Part shown: positions 26,739 to 35,573 of the stretch, in pieces | Layout of the letters: the number at the start of each line of letters is the position of its first letter | Numbering within the stretch: position 1 is the first letter of the stretch | Assembly: GCF_900120295.1 (NCBI RefSeq) | Contig: NZ_LT635469.1 | Span: 558,001-622,000, forward strand | DNA: 64,000 nt | DNA from: Blautia sp. Marseille-P3201T | Lineage (GTDB): Bacteria > Bacillota > Clostridia > Lachnospirales > Lachnospiraceae | Direction of reading: 5' to 3' | Made by a program: the position numbers and the translations under genes | The notes under the pieces: generated by a model | Told to the model about the DNA's origin: nothing | The model's database searches: none | Seen by the model: the letters and a program-made list of their open reading frames with translations, nothing else

Positions 26739-27299
26739 AATTCTCATTATGAGAAGTTGGACGGAATCGAGCATTGTATCGACGGTGAGATACCGTTTGA
26801 TATTCCAGAATCTTGGGTATGGGTACGTTTCTTTTCAGTAATAGATATAGCAACAAACCTTGTTCGCCCTGATACATACGCTGATTATATGCATATCGCT
26901 CCAGACAATATTGAAAAAGCAACAGGAGTCCTTCTGGAATGTCGCACAGTACAGCAAGATAAGGTAGTAAGCCCAAATCACATGTTTTATAAGGGGCAAA
27001 TTATTTATTCAAAAATTCGTCCGCTATTACGAAAAGCTGTAATTGCTCCGTTTGACGGATTATGTAGTGCAGATATGTATCCGTTAAATACATCAGTAAA
27101 TAAAGAATATCTTTTGAGATATATACTGTCCGATACTTTCAACTTGCAAGTAGCAACTACGATGTCAAGCCGAGTTAAAATGCCTAAAATAAATCAGGAT
27201 GAATTGAGTAATATACTAATTCCTATCCCGCCGATACAGGAACAAGAGCGTATCATAAGTAGAGTTAAAGAATTATTCGATAAGATCACGCTGATTTAG
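26739..27299 (+). pseudogene. HsdS target-recognition cassette 1 (no N-terminus, silent)
   Basis: The frame opens after a TAA at 26727 and holds one target-recognition domain (EIPFDIPESWVWVRF to about residue 150) and the conserved closing IPIPPIQEQERIISRV. There is no usable start codon or ribosome binding site; the first possible initiator is an internal TTG. It is oriented opposite to the other two HsdS pieces and lies inside the 69-bp inverted repeats. It fits a storage cassette for DNA-specificity switching of a type I restriction system. Confidence 0.82.
26741..26809 (+). repeat. Left 69-bp inverted repeat of the hsdS cassettes
   Basis: Exactly complementary to 28705-28773. The repeat encodes the start of the recognition domain (NSHYEKLDGIEHCIDG in protein terms), so recombination would swap domains in frame. 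Confidence 0.9.
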
Positions 27300-27340
27300 C
27301 GTAGAATTGTATAATATCTGGCGAAAGGAGGTCTTTCACC

Positions 27341-28150
27341 ATGATAGAAAAAGAAAAATTTGAAAGACATTTGAGGGGGACGAACCTCTCGGAAAACACG
27401 ATTTCATCGTATCAGTTTGCCATCAAACAGTATGGAGGGCAATACGATGATGTTACCCAGAAAAAGCTACGAGAGTACAAGGTATGGCTGATCGAGAATT
27501 ACAAGCCCAAGACAGTTAATCTCAGACTTCGAGCTATCAACTGCTACTTAGAGTGCATTGGCAAAGAAAAATGGAAACTGCCATTTGTCCGTGTGCAACA
27601 GAAAACTTTTTTGGAAAATGTCATTAGTGAAGCAGACTACAAATACTTCAAATCTTGTCTGAAGAATGACGATGAAATGTTCTGGTATTTCGTAATCCGC
27701 TTCCTTGCCGCCACCGGAGCTAGAGTCAGCGAACTGATTCAGATTAAGGCTGAACATGTTAAGTTAGGGCATCTTGACCTGTACTCCAAAGGCGGTAAAT
27801 TACGCAGAATTTACATCCCCAAAGAATTACAAAACGAGGCTCTTTCTTGGTTGGCTAAAAAGCAACAAGAAAGCGGCTTCATTTTTTTGAACAAGTATGG
27901 GGAACGTATTACCACCCGTGGCATCTCTGGACAGTTGAAGAAGCTGGCAGTGAAATATGGTATCAATCCTGTGGTTGTGTATCCACACTCATTCCGTCAC
28001 AGATTTGCCAAGAGTTTCCTTGACCGCTGTAATGATATAGCATTTCTTGCTGATCTTATGGGACATGAAAGCATCGAAACTACCCGTATTTACCTCAGAA
28101 AAACAGCTACAGAACAGAGAGAAATTGTTGATACAATCGTAGATTGGTAA
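27341..28150 (+). CDS. Tyrosine recombinase, likely hsdS-cassette invertase
   Basis: A 269-aa XerC/D-like recombinase. The N-terminal SAM-like core-binding domain (FERHLRGTNLSENTISSYQ) is followed by a catalytic domain with the first Arg in AATGARVSELIQ, the Lys in YSKGGKLRRIYI, the box HSFRHRFAKSFL, a second His in MGHESIETTRIYL and the nucleophilic Tyr in that last motif. AAAGGAGG precedes the start. It sits between two oppositely oriented HsdS cassettes bounded by 69-bp inverted repeats, the typical place for enzymes that invert type I specificity genes. Confidence 0.9.
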   Translation: MIEKEKFERHLRGTNLSENTISSYQFAIKQYGGQYDDVTQKKLREYKVWLIENYKPKTVNLRLRAINCYLECIGKEKWKLPFVRVQQKTFLENVISEADYKYFKSCLKNDDEMFWYFVIRFLAATGARVSELIQIKAEHVKLGHLDLYSKGGKLRRIYIPKELQNEALSWLAKKQQESGFIFLNKYGERITTRGISGQLKKLAVKYGINPVVVYPHSFRHRFAKSFLDRCNDIAFLADLMGHESIETTRIYLRKTATEQREIVDTIVDW

Positions 28151-28196
28151 AAAGGAAGGCATACACTTCAACAACCCGAAGTGTATGCCTTGTTCC

Positions 28197-28757
28197 TTAT
28201 AGATGTTCAATTTTGCTCATTGCACAAGAAATCTGATTTACGATTCTTTTCTGCTCTTGCAATGGCGGAAGTGGAAATATAAAATGTTTGAGCTTTTCAG
28301 CATTTATATTAGATTGTCCTATTGCATCGCTTCTGACATTTTGACAATAAATCCAGTAATACTGTGACTGCATAACATAATTAAGATAATCACTGTCGAT
28401 TAAAAGTGGGTGCAAACGCACTAAATATCCGGCATAAATAGCTGGAATTTCACTTTTATAAATTGCTACCTTACCAACTAACTCTTTGCTGTTGGTTCGA
28501 TTGAATAGCAAATCGTTATACTCTAACGGATATTTTTCGATTTCTTTCGAGTCGGATGTGTAAACTAATTTATCCAACACGATTCGTCCGTTTTGTAAAT
28601 TTCCCATTCTTAACACAGCAATTTTTCCGGTCAGAGAAGATTTCTGTGAGGAACCATATTGGATATTGGTACACACTTCTCCAACCGATGTCCATGCCCA
28701 GCTGTCTGGAATATCAAACGGTATCTCACCGTCGATACAATGCTCGATTCCGTCCAA
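28197..28757 (-). pseudogene. HsdS target-recognition cassette 2 (no N-terminus, silent)
   Basis: Same start as cassette 1 (DGIEHCIDGEIPFDIPDSW) but a different recognition domain, ending FPLPPLQEQKRIVNQI. The first possible initiator is a TTG and an in-frame TGA lies just upstream, so it has no expression signal of its own. It is an alternative second domain for the larger hsdS piece that ends 20 bases upstream on the same strand. Confidence 0.82.
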
Positions 28758-28773
28758 CTTCTCATAATGAGAA
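28705..28773 (-). repeat. Right 69-bp inverted repeat of the hsdS cassettes
   Basis: Exact complement of 26741-26809. Together they bound a 2.0-kb segment holding both silent cassettes and the recombinase gene. Confidence 0.9.
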
Positions 28774-28776
28774 AAT

Positions 28777-30153
28777 TCAGAAATTCAGCTTATCAATGCG
28801 ACCGAATATCTTGCTAACTTCATCAACAATTCGCTGTTGCTCATTTAGCGGCGGAAGCGGTAAGAAAAAAGTTTTCATTTTTTCCTGCGAAATATTAACC
28901 TGTGAAGCTGCCATTCCTGTCATGGCGTCAACAACAAAATATTGCATTGCAGGACTACTTAATGCAGTCATTACATAATGTGGATTCACAAAATTACGCA
29001 GATATGATAATCGGACAGTCTTGTCCGATAGAATCAAATTTTCAGGCTCTCCATCTACAACACAAATAACTCCCGTTCTATTTCGAGGGCCAGCTCTGGT
29101 GATAAGCAGATCTCCATGATGTATTACCATAGATTTCTGTAAATTGAAATCCGGGGGTAAGACTTTGTTCTCTTCAGCTAGGAAGTACCCGTCCTGAATT
29201 GCGGTAGTTTTTATAACTCCCCATTCGCCAATAGTCCGAGGGCGATTCTCACACTGAGGGCTTTTTCCTGCATCCGTGGACGTAAGTATTGTAGACAATC
29301 TAATCCATTCCCAAGAATCTGGTAGTTCAAAAGGAATAAGATCATCAATATTTTCTTCCTTAAAATCACACTTTTCATAATGAGAATTATCCCTTCTGAA
29401 AATGACGGACTCGTGCTTGTCCTTCTTGATTTTACCTTCGGCAATTAACTCTTGCTTCTCCGCACGAATACGTTCCAGAAGAACGGAAGCTGGCTCATCA
29501 CCAGGATCTTGTGGAACGAGTTTTCCTTGGATTGCTTCCTGTAGAATAGATTTTTTGAGTAGATTCGGAAATGCAGAATCTAGAGAAACTCGTTTGCTTT
29601 CCTCACAACCATATTTTTCAACAAGCGGTAATATAGTTTTAATTTTAGATACTATACGCACTTGCTCTTGCAACGGTGGCAAAGGAATGAAGCATTCTTT
29701 AAGGAGTGTATAGTGACGTGCGTATCCTCTATTCCTAAGTGTTTCTGCAGCGTAAAGCATCCAGTAATAAATATACTCGGAATTACACGACAGTATTTTG
29801 TGGAACTTTGTTCCATCTGCACCAATAACAAACTCAAAATCAATATACTTAACATTTCGGGTGTGATCACCAAACATTACCAATGGCAAAACATCTATTT
29901 TCTTGGATACATCATTACAATACCCGTCTATAAGATCTTTGCCTTGACTTACAACAGGGATCTTCCCAGTAGGGAGAACTTCTTTTGATTGGATTTGATT
30001 GTTTTTATTGCCAATGGGCATTGAAATTGTTTCAATCTTTGCCCACTCCCAACTCTCAGGAATCTCAAACGGTACTTCATCCGCAATGCACACCGATTCA
30101 TTCTTTCCGACTTTCTCATAAGGCAAATTATCAGAATCGTATTGTAAATACAA
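28777..30153 (-). pseudogene. 5'-truncated type I restriction specificity gene (hsdS) with two recognition domains
   Basis: 458 codons encode recognition domain 1 (about 1-185), the conserved central helix region LLKKSILQEAIQGKLVPQD, recognition domain 2 (about 265-440) and the closing LPPLNEQQRIVDEV. An in-frame TGA directly precedes the first codon (TTG), there is no ribosome binding site, and the N-terminal helix region usual in this HsdS type is missing. The break lies at DSDNLPYEK, equivalent to the switch point of the cassettes. hsdM and hsdR are not in the window. It is probably inactive, or a donor cassette for a locus elsewhere. Confidence 0.8.
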
Positions 30154-30232
30154 TCATAAAAAATGCAACATACTTTGAACATCACTTATCATAAAAAATA
30201 TTATTCTCAGCATTTTTTCCTTCCCATATTAT

Positions 30233-30588
30233 TAAGAGCAAGATCCACCCCGTATTACAATATCGCCATTCTACCATATAAGTAATATTTTCGGAGTTTT
30301 ATCTTGCTGGGGAACTGTTGCCTCCCCATACCCACTTTTTTATTAGCTACACCGGCGGTGTACGCAACAAAATATCATAATTAACATAATTCTATTTTGA
30401 GGTATTCAGTAAGTAACTGGATGTCTTTTTCTTTTTGAAAATACACATGGTGATGCGAACAAATTCTTTTGTAAGCCAATTATATAAGCAAGGGTATGGG
30501 GAATTGTCACTCCCCATCAAGAGAACACCCATAAGGTGAACGGGGGCGGAAACGCGATAACGTTAAACATGGGTGGATCTTGCTCTTA
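30233..30588. repeat. Symmetric noncoding region, possible replication or transfer origin of the element
   Basis: The 582 bases between the hsdS pieces and the RepA-like gene have no gene. An 18-bp perfect inverted repeat (TAAGAGCAAGATCCACCC at 30233-30250, complement at 30571-30588) frames a pair of similar hairpins at 30308-30328 and 30497-30516 (TGGGGA/TCCCCA). These share CCCCATACCC/GGGTATGGGG in opposite orientation. A palindrome TACACCG-G-CGGTGTA lies at 30348-30362. ATCTTGCT at 30301-30308 can also pair with the left arm, so two folds exclude each other. The position just upstream of an initiator gene suggests an origin or its control RNA. Confidence 0.65.
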
Positions 30589-30735
30589 TAAATTTTTTTC
30601 TTTGTACCCTGTAAAATGAGCCTTTTTCCTTTCGTTATATGAGGAGATATCAAAAGAGAATTTTTATAAAGCATAAAATCTCTTTGGGAAAGCCGGCATC
30701 CGTCTCCTTAATTTTTCAGAAAGGTAAAAGAAAAT

Positions 30736-31263
30736 ATGAAATTTGAATATATGATGGAAACGGAAAAGATACTTCCCTATTATCAGTTCCCTAAATTTTT
30801 ATTAGAGCTACCACTCTCTCAAAATGCAAAATTACTTTATATGTTGTTATATGACAGAGCCAGAATTTCACAGAAAAACCATTGGCTCAATGAAGACGGA
30901 TATGTATATTTCGTCTTTCCAATTACAGAAATTTCTTTAAGATGGGGAAAATGTTGTACTTCTGTAAAAGCTGCCATGAAGGAATTAGATGAGTATGGAT
31001 TGTTGATTCGCAGTTCCGGAGGATTTTCAAAACCAAATCATTTATATATGCGAATCCCCTGTATAGAGTTGATTTCTGAACCGGATGTAAAGCAGACAGA
31101 CGAAAATACAACTTCCATGAGGATGAAAAGCTGTCCTTCATTCAGTCGGAAAACAGCCTCTTCCATGGTCGGAAATGTGCCACCTAGTAAAGTAAAAGAA
31201 AAATATAATTTTAGTAATAAGATTGGAGTAAATTACGAATATGAGGAGGGCGATAGTCTATGA
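30736..31263 (+). CDS. RepA_N-like replication initiator protein
   Basis: A 175-aa protein opening with the N-terminal domain pattern of RepA_N initiators of Gram-positive plasmids and integrative elements: YYQFPKFLLELPLSQNAKLLYMLLYDRARIS over two adjoining stretches, then a winged-helix region (ITEISLRWGKCCTSVKAAMKEL). The C-terminal 60 residues are short and polar. It overlaps the DnaC-like gene by four bases. The pair should start replication of the excised circle, probably at the symmetric region upstream. Confidence 0.8.
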   Translation: MKFEYMMETEKILPYYQFPKFLLELPLSQNAKLLYMLLYDRARISQKNHWLNEDGYVYFVFPITEISLRWGKCCTSVKAAMKELDEYGLLIRSSGGFSKPNHLYMRIPCIELISEPDVKQTDENTTSMRMKSCPSFSRKTASSMVGNVPPSKVKEKYNFSNKIGVNYEYEEGDSL

Positions 31264-32102
31264 TAAAGCAGGAAAACACATATTTAGGTGCAGATGGATT
31301 AGCATATTGCAAGATTTGTGGAGAACCTGTAGAGGCATATTTTCCTCCAGACAGTATTCTTGGTATGAAAAAACATTTCAGACAATGTGCATGTATCCGT
31401 CAAAAACGTGAAGCAGAAGAAAAGGCATATAAAGAAAGAGAACATTGCGAATTAGTGGAGAGAAATAGAAAAATCTGTTTTGAAGAATCACGAATGTATG
31501 ATTGGAATTTTGAACGGGCAGAAAATACGGCTACTATAGAGAAGGCAAAAGAATACACAGCAAACTGGCATGATATGAAGAAAAAACAAATTGGTTTTCT
31601 CTTGTGGGGACCAATAGGAACAGGAAAGAGTTACATAGCTGGTTGCATTGCTAACGCACTTTTGAATCAGGAAATTACTGTGAAGATGACAAATTTTAAT
31701 ACGATTATTGATGAAATGTTTCCATTGGAGGATAAAACAGAATATATCAATGCTTTGGCACGATATGAACTTTTAATTTTGGATGATCTTGGTACAGAAC
31801 GAAGTTCTGAGTATGCTCTAGGAATCGTGTTCAGCGTAATTGACCGAAGATACCGCTCCGGCAGACCATTGATTGTAACCACCAATCTTTTGATAAAACA
31901 ATTAAAAGAAGAAACGAACATAGAAAAGAAACGAATTTATGATCGTATTTTGGAAATATGTGTTCCGTTATATGTCGGCGGTTCTAGTTATCGGAGCGAT
32001 ATTGCCCATGAAAAAATGGGAAAAATGAAAACCTTTTTTGCTACTGCCGAATCAAGTCAGACTGAAAATATTATAGAGCAGACAGGCACAAAAACAATCT
32101 GA
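31260..32102 (+). CDS. DnaC/IstB-like ATPase, helicase loader
   Basis: A 280-aa protein with an N-terminal zinc-binding candidate (CKICGEPVEAYF ... CACIRQ) and an AAA+ core: Walker A GPIGTGKSYIAG, Walker B LLILDDLGTERSS, sensor-1 LIVTTNLL and an Arg finger region KKRIYDRILEIC. This is the usual partner of RepA_N-type proteins on Firmicutes mobile elements, loading the host DnaB-type helicase at the origin. Confidence 0.88.
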   Translation: MIKQENTYLGADGLAYCKICGEPVEAYFPPDSILGMKKHFRQCACIRQKREAEEKAYKEREHCELVERNRKICFEESRMYDWNFERAENTATIEKAKEYTANWHDMKKKQIGFLLWGPIGTGKSYIAGCIANALLNQEITVKMTNFNTIIDEMFPLEDKTEYINALARYELLILDDLGTERSSEYALGIVFSVIDRRYRSGRPLIVTTNLLIKQLKEETNIEKKRIYDRILEICVPLYVGGSSYRSDIAHEKMGKMKTFFATAESSQTENIIEQTGTKTI

Positions 32103-32141
32103 TATTTATATCTTAGTATAGACATCAGAAATAGAAAGAGT

Positions 32142-32339
32142 GTGATAACTCTGCAGAAACCTACATATTACTTGTGGCGAACAGATTATACATCTTCAGA
32201 AGACTTTGAGGCAGATAAGGAGAAATATAGGAAAATAGGTTTTCGGGTTGTCACGTTTGCGGATGGGCAGCCAGATAAAAATATACATAATGGAATAAAA
32301 GCGTTGATTCGGAATCATATAAAAGAAATCAATCAGTAA
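32142..32339 (+). CDS. Small element protein of unknown function
   Basis: A 65-aa soluble protein from a GTG start; the AAAGAG site is weak. It contains YYLWRTDYTSSEDFEADKEKYRKIGFRV over two stretches and a basic C-terminus. Small proteins of this kind commonly sit between the DnaC-like and recombinase genes of such elements. Function unknown. Confidence 0.55.
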   Translation: MITLQKPTYYLWRTDYTSSEDFEADKEKYRKIGFRVVTFADGQPDKNIHNGIKALIRNHIKEINQ

Positions 32340-32476
32340 TTTTTCTGGGGCGGGAGTGTTTTCCCGCTCTTATTATTTTGTTAAAAAATCATGTGTTTCT
32401 CGTTTACGAAAAGGATTTTTCGATATATAATTATATTACATTATTACACAAAAAACATTTCAGAAAGGATAAAAAT

Positions 32477-34426
32477 ATGAATGTAGGTTATGTGCGTCTT
32501 TCCAGAGATGATGACAAACGAAATTATGTTTCCATAGAAAATCAGAAGTTAATTATCAATCAGTATGCATCTGACCATGGAATGGCTATTGACCGATGGT
32601 ATGAAGATGACGGAGTATCAGGCTATATTTTTGACAGACCGGGATTTCAGCAGATGATGGCTGATCTGGATAAAGATATTGATACCGTATATGTGAAAGA
32701 TTTCTCTCGTCTTGGCAGACATAATGCGAAGGTTCTTTTGCTTTTGGATGAATTTCAGGAACGGGGAAAACATCTCATTGTCATTGATGATAATTACGAT
32801 TCTTTCGATTCCAGCGACGACACCATTGGAATTAAAACATGGTTCAATGAGCGTTATGTAAAGGATACCAGTAAGAAAATCAAAATAGCGATCGGAGCCA
32901 GACAAAAAGAAGGCACTCTTATGACAAAACCACCTTTCGGATATTGTCGGGATGAAAAAGACAAAAGTATCATCAAAATCGTTCCCAAAGAGGCAGAATT
33001 TATAAAAATGGTTTATGACCTTTATATTTCTGGCTCCGGTTATCGTAAAATAGCAAATTATCTGACTGATCAGGGCATTCCAACGCCTTCTATGGTACAG
33101 CGGGAACGGGAAATAGAGGAAGGCCTCGTGAGTAAAAAGAAAGTTGCCACCAGTTGGTCTGACAGTATGGTGAAAGAATTATTAGATAATGATTTTTACA
33201 TTGGAACCTTTCGTTTGAGAAAACGTGCCAGAAATACAGTACATGGCAAGGATAAACGTGTTCCAAAAGAAGAACAGTGTATTTTTGAAGATCATCATCC
33301 GGCAATTATTGATAAAGCAACTTTTTCTCTTGTACAGGAATTAAAGGAAAAGCGTAATCGCACAAACTATCGTGGAAGCAGGGGAGAATGGATTGGTTCA
33401 GAAATTCCCAATCCGTTTGGAAGCTGTTTGTTTTGTAAAGATTGTGGAAGTCGTCTGACACCGATTAAGCGTCAAACCTCCAGCAGAGAACGGAAATATT
33501 ATATTTGTACCACCTATAATACAAAAGGCAGACGATATTGTGAAAAAGCACATCTGATTGAAGAAAATGATTTGATGGAAGATGTGCTGAATTATATTAA
33601 GATGTGCAGAGAGGCGCTTTGTGAAGTGATTTCCACGTACGATATGAGGGATTTTGAGGCAGAAAAGAAAACGCTGGCAGAAAAACGACAGGACATTCAG
33701 GAAGAAATTCAAAATCGAAAAAATCAGTTGAAGGTACTTTTGACACAGAAGATAAAAGATTTATCTGTGGCATCTGAAAATGAAGCTTTGATCCACGAAA
33801 CCTATGATTCCATGCAGAAAGATTTACTGGCGCAGATTCATGGACTGGAGATGCAGGAAAAGGAACTGAACGAAACTACTATAGAAACACCGGATGTAAA
33901 GGATAAATTGAGAAACGCGTTGGATGTCGTTGATAAAATTATTGCCGGAGGATCGCTTGACCGAAGAGATATTGAACTGTTGATTGAGCGAATTGACGTA
34001 GACAAAGAGGGAATGCCGGAAATTACATTAAAATATGGTTTGTCTGATTTAATCAATTACAGTCCTGCCGACGAGATGAACCGTCGGGAGAATACCGTAA
34101 TCGCTCTTGTAATGAAACTGATTATTGAAGATAGACGTGGATATACATCTGCGAAATATTTATCTGAGCATATCACAGCATTGGGATTTAAGAAAACGAA
34201 ACAAAGCATCTTGCCTTATATCAATCTGATGAAAGATCTGGGGATTCTGGAAGATACGGATAATTCGCTGAAACCTTACAATATAGTGAAAACAAAAGAA
34301 GAAATTACGGAACTGATACGTCAATATCTGCCGGATTTACCGGCTCAAATGACTGCCAAACAGCTATCGAACGATTATTTACATTATAATACTGGCGACA
34401 GGTGGTATGCCAGAAATGGTATTTGA
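32477..34426 (+). CDS. Large serine recombinase (TndX/TnpX type)
   Basis: 649 aa from the ATG at 32477, preceded by AAAGGA. The resolvase domain carries the catalytic Ser9 in YVRLSRDDD and DFSRLGR. The recombinase domain follows (PPFGYC to about 270), then a zinc ribbon (CLFCKDCGSRLTP ... YYICTTYN ... RYC), a long coiled coil near 400-480 and a C-terminal domain. It should integrate and excise the element. The last six residues (YARNGI) lie beyond the attachment core in host DNA, so the integrated form has a host-derived C-terminus. Confidence 0.93.
   Translation: MNVGYVRLSRDDDKRNYVSIENQKLIINQYASDHGMAIDRWYEDDGVSGYIFDRPGFQQMMADLDKDIDTVYVKDFSRLGRHNAKVLLLLDEFQERGKHLIVIDDNYDSFDSSDDTIGIKTWFNERYVKDTSKKIKIAIGARQKEGTLMTKPPFGYCRDEKDKSIIKIVPKEAEFIKMVYDLYISGSGYRKIANYLTDQGIPTPSMVQREREIEEGLVSKKKVATSWSDSMVKELLDNDFYIGTFRLRKRARNTVHGKDKRVPKEEQCIFEDHHPAIIDKATFSLVQELKEKRNRTNYRGSRGEWIGSEIPNPFGSCLFCKDCGSRLTPIKRQTSSRERKYYICTTYNTKGRRYCEKAHLIEENDLMEDVLNYIKMCREALCEVISTYDMRDFEAEKKTLAEKRQDIQEEIQNRKNQLKVLLTQKIKDLSVASENEALIHETYDSMQKDLLAQIHGLEMQEKELNETTIETPDVKDKLRNALDVVDKIIAGGSLDRRDIELLIERIDVDKEGMPEITLKYGLSDLINYSPADEMNRRENTVIALVMKLIIEDRRGYTSAKYLSEHITALGFKKTKQSILPYINLMKDLGILEDTDNSLKPYNIVKTKEEITELIRQYLPDLPAQMTAKQLSNDYLHYNTGDRWYARNGI
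34400..34405 (+). other. Right attachment core of the inserted element
   Basis: The second AGGTGG, directly followed by TATGCCAGAAATGG, which continues the lipoprotein gene in frame. Confidence 0.85.
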
Positions 34427-34973
34427 GTATATTTTGAAACAAAATGGCATTGATCCGGAAAAGGACGTAAATATTGACAGAAGTATTGATTTTGGTTCTA
34501 CAGCGGCAGCTTTTATGGGCGGTCAGGGAGATTTCAGTGTGGAATTTGAACCGTCTGCTACAGCTTTAGAACAGGAGGAAGCAGGTTATGTAGTAGCTTC
34601 CTGCGGTGTTGACTCCGGTTATGTACCATACACTGCCTATAGCGCTAAAGACAGTTTCATACAGGAAAATCCGCAAATTATTCAGGGCTTTACCAATGCG
34701 CTGCAAAAAGGTATGGACTACGTGAATACGCATACACCGGAAGAAATTGCTAAAATCATTAAACCACAATTTCCGGAAAATGATTTAAAAACCATTGAAA
34801 CCATTGCAAAACGTTATCAGGAACAGGATACATGGAAAGAAAATCTTGTGTTTGAGAAAGAAAGCTTTGAGCTTCTGGAAAATATTTTAGAAGATGCAAA
34901 AGAATTGGAAAAAAGAGTTCCGTATGAGGAATTAGTGAACACAGAATTTGCAGAAAAAGCAGCAAAAGAATAA
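34406..34973 (+). pseudogene. 3' half of the split SsuA/THI5-like lipoprotein
   Basis: Resumes in frame after the element with MPEMVFEYILKQNGIDP and carries the second lobe of the solute-binding fold (VEFEPSATALEQEEAG, GYVPYTAYSAKDSF). It has no start signal of its own and overlaps the last 21 bases of the recombinase gene in another frame. Without the element it completes a 335-aa protein with the fragment at 24567. Confidence 0.88.
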
Positions 34974-34983
34974 CAGGATAGGA

Positions 34984-35037
34984 GGAGCTGTTGCTCATAT
35001 TCCTGATTACTGCTTAGTGCGACAGCTCCGTTTTTTT
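34984..35037 (+). terminator. Terminator of the split lipoprotein gene
   Basis: GGAGCTGTTGC pairs with GCGACAGCTCC with one wobble and is followed by seven T. The stem is related to those at 2304 and 6918. Confidence 0.85.
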
Positions 35038-35482
35038 ATAGCTTTAAAGAAAGTGTACTGTTTTGATATTCTGTGGAAAATGTGACATCTTCCCCAAACC
35101 ATGGTGGAGGGAGGAAACGTTCTGCTTCTTCTTTGGAGGAAAATTCTACTTCTGCAAGCCATAGATTTTCGTAAGGTGCATCAAAAACGTCAAGTTCAAT
35201 AGTAAGTGTATTAGAAAGAGGAAGCAGGTAGCGTGTTTTTGATAAAATAATGCCGTCTGCTTTCTTTTTTAAATGCAGGTAAGCAGTTTCTGTGAGAGGA
35301 AGGTTGTATTCTTCCCGGACAAGCAGACCTTTTCCCTTGTAAGTAAGAAAATAGTCCTGATCCTGTTTGCGTATGCGGACAACAGGATCTGTGCATAAAT
35401 ATGCCTGTTCTATTTTTTTATATGGATAAGTATCTAAATTTTCGGGTAATTTGTGGATAAGATACTTTCTTTCTATTTCCAT
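35036..35482 (-). CDS. CYTH-domain protein (triphosphate tunnel hydrolase type)
   Basis: A 148-aa protein with the defining EIERKYLI motif at its N-terminus, then RIRKQDQDYFLTYKG and IELDVFDAPYENLWLAEVEF, the alternating charged strands of the CYTH tunnel fold. Members hydrolyse triphosphates (inorganic triphosphate, thiamine triphosphate) or make cAMP; the short bacterial type here is most likely a triphosphatase. The start at 35482 follows GGAGG; an upstream in-frame ATG has no such site. Confidence 0.85.
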   Translation of the reverse strand: MEIERKYLIHKLPENLDTYPYKKIEQAYLCTDPVVRIRKQDQDYFLTYKGKGLLVREEYNLPLTETAYLHLKKKADGIILSKTRYLLPLSNTLTIELDVFDAPYENLWLAEVEFSSKEEAERFLPPPWFGEDVTFSTEYQNSTLSLKL

Positions 35483-35573
35483 AAGAAATCCTCCGTTTTT
35501 CGTTGAATAAAAAGTAAATGTATCATATAATTTTTTCAGAGAAAAAGCAAGTAAAATTAAAGAGAGGCACAAG

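Larger units (their letters stand above)
25007..34405. mobile_element. 9.4-kb integrative element inserted in the lipoprotein gene
   Basis: Bounded by direct AGGTGG repeats, with a large serine recombinase at the right edge whose stop codon lies beyond the boundary. Contents from left to right: hairpins, Abi_2 gene, small protein, hsdS fragments flanking a tyrosine recombinase, a 356-bp symmetric noncoding region, a RepA_N-like initiator, a DnaC-like ATPase, a small protein and the serine recombinase. There is no relaxase, coupling protein or type IV secretion gene, so self-transfer is unlikely; a mobilisable or satellite element or a decayed conjugative one fits better. Confidence 0.88.

Noticed and set aside
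26689-26976. Minus-strand open frame across the first hsdS cassette
   Set aside because: It is a shadow of the cassette and its inverted repeat; the plus-strand frame has clear HsdS sequence.
28777-30153. A normal, expressed hsdS gene
   Set aside because: There is an in-frame stop directly before a TTG first codon, no ribosome binding site, and the N-terminal conserved region is missing.
30301-30600. Group II intron or ribozyme in the gene-free region of the element
   Set aside because: No domain V-like hairpin, intron-encoded protein or known ribozyme core was visible; the symmetry fits an origin or control RNA better.
25007-34405. Interpretation as a conjugative transposon or prophage
   Set aside because: No relaxase, type IV coupling or secretion genes and no phage structural genes are seen; only replication, recombination and cargo genes.
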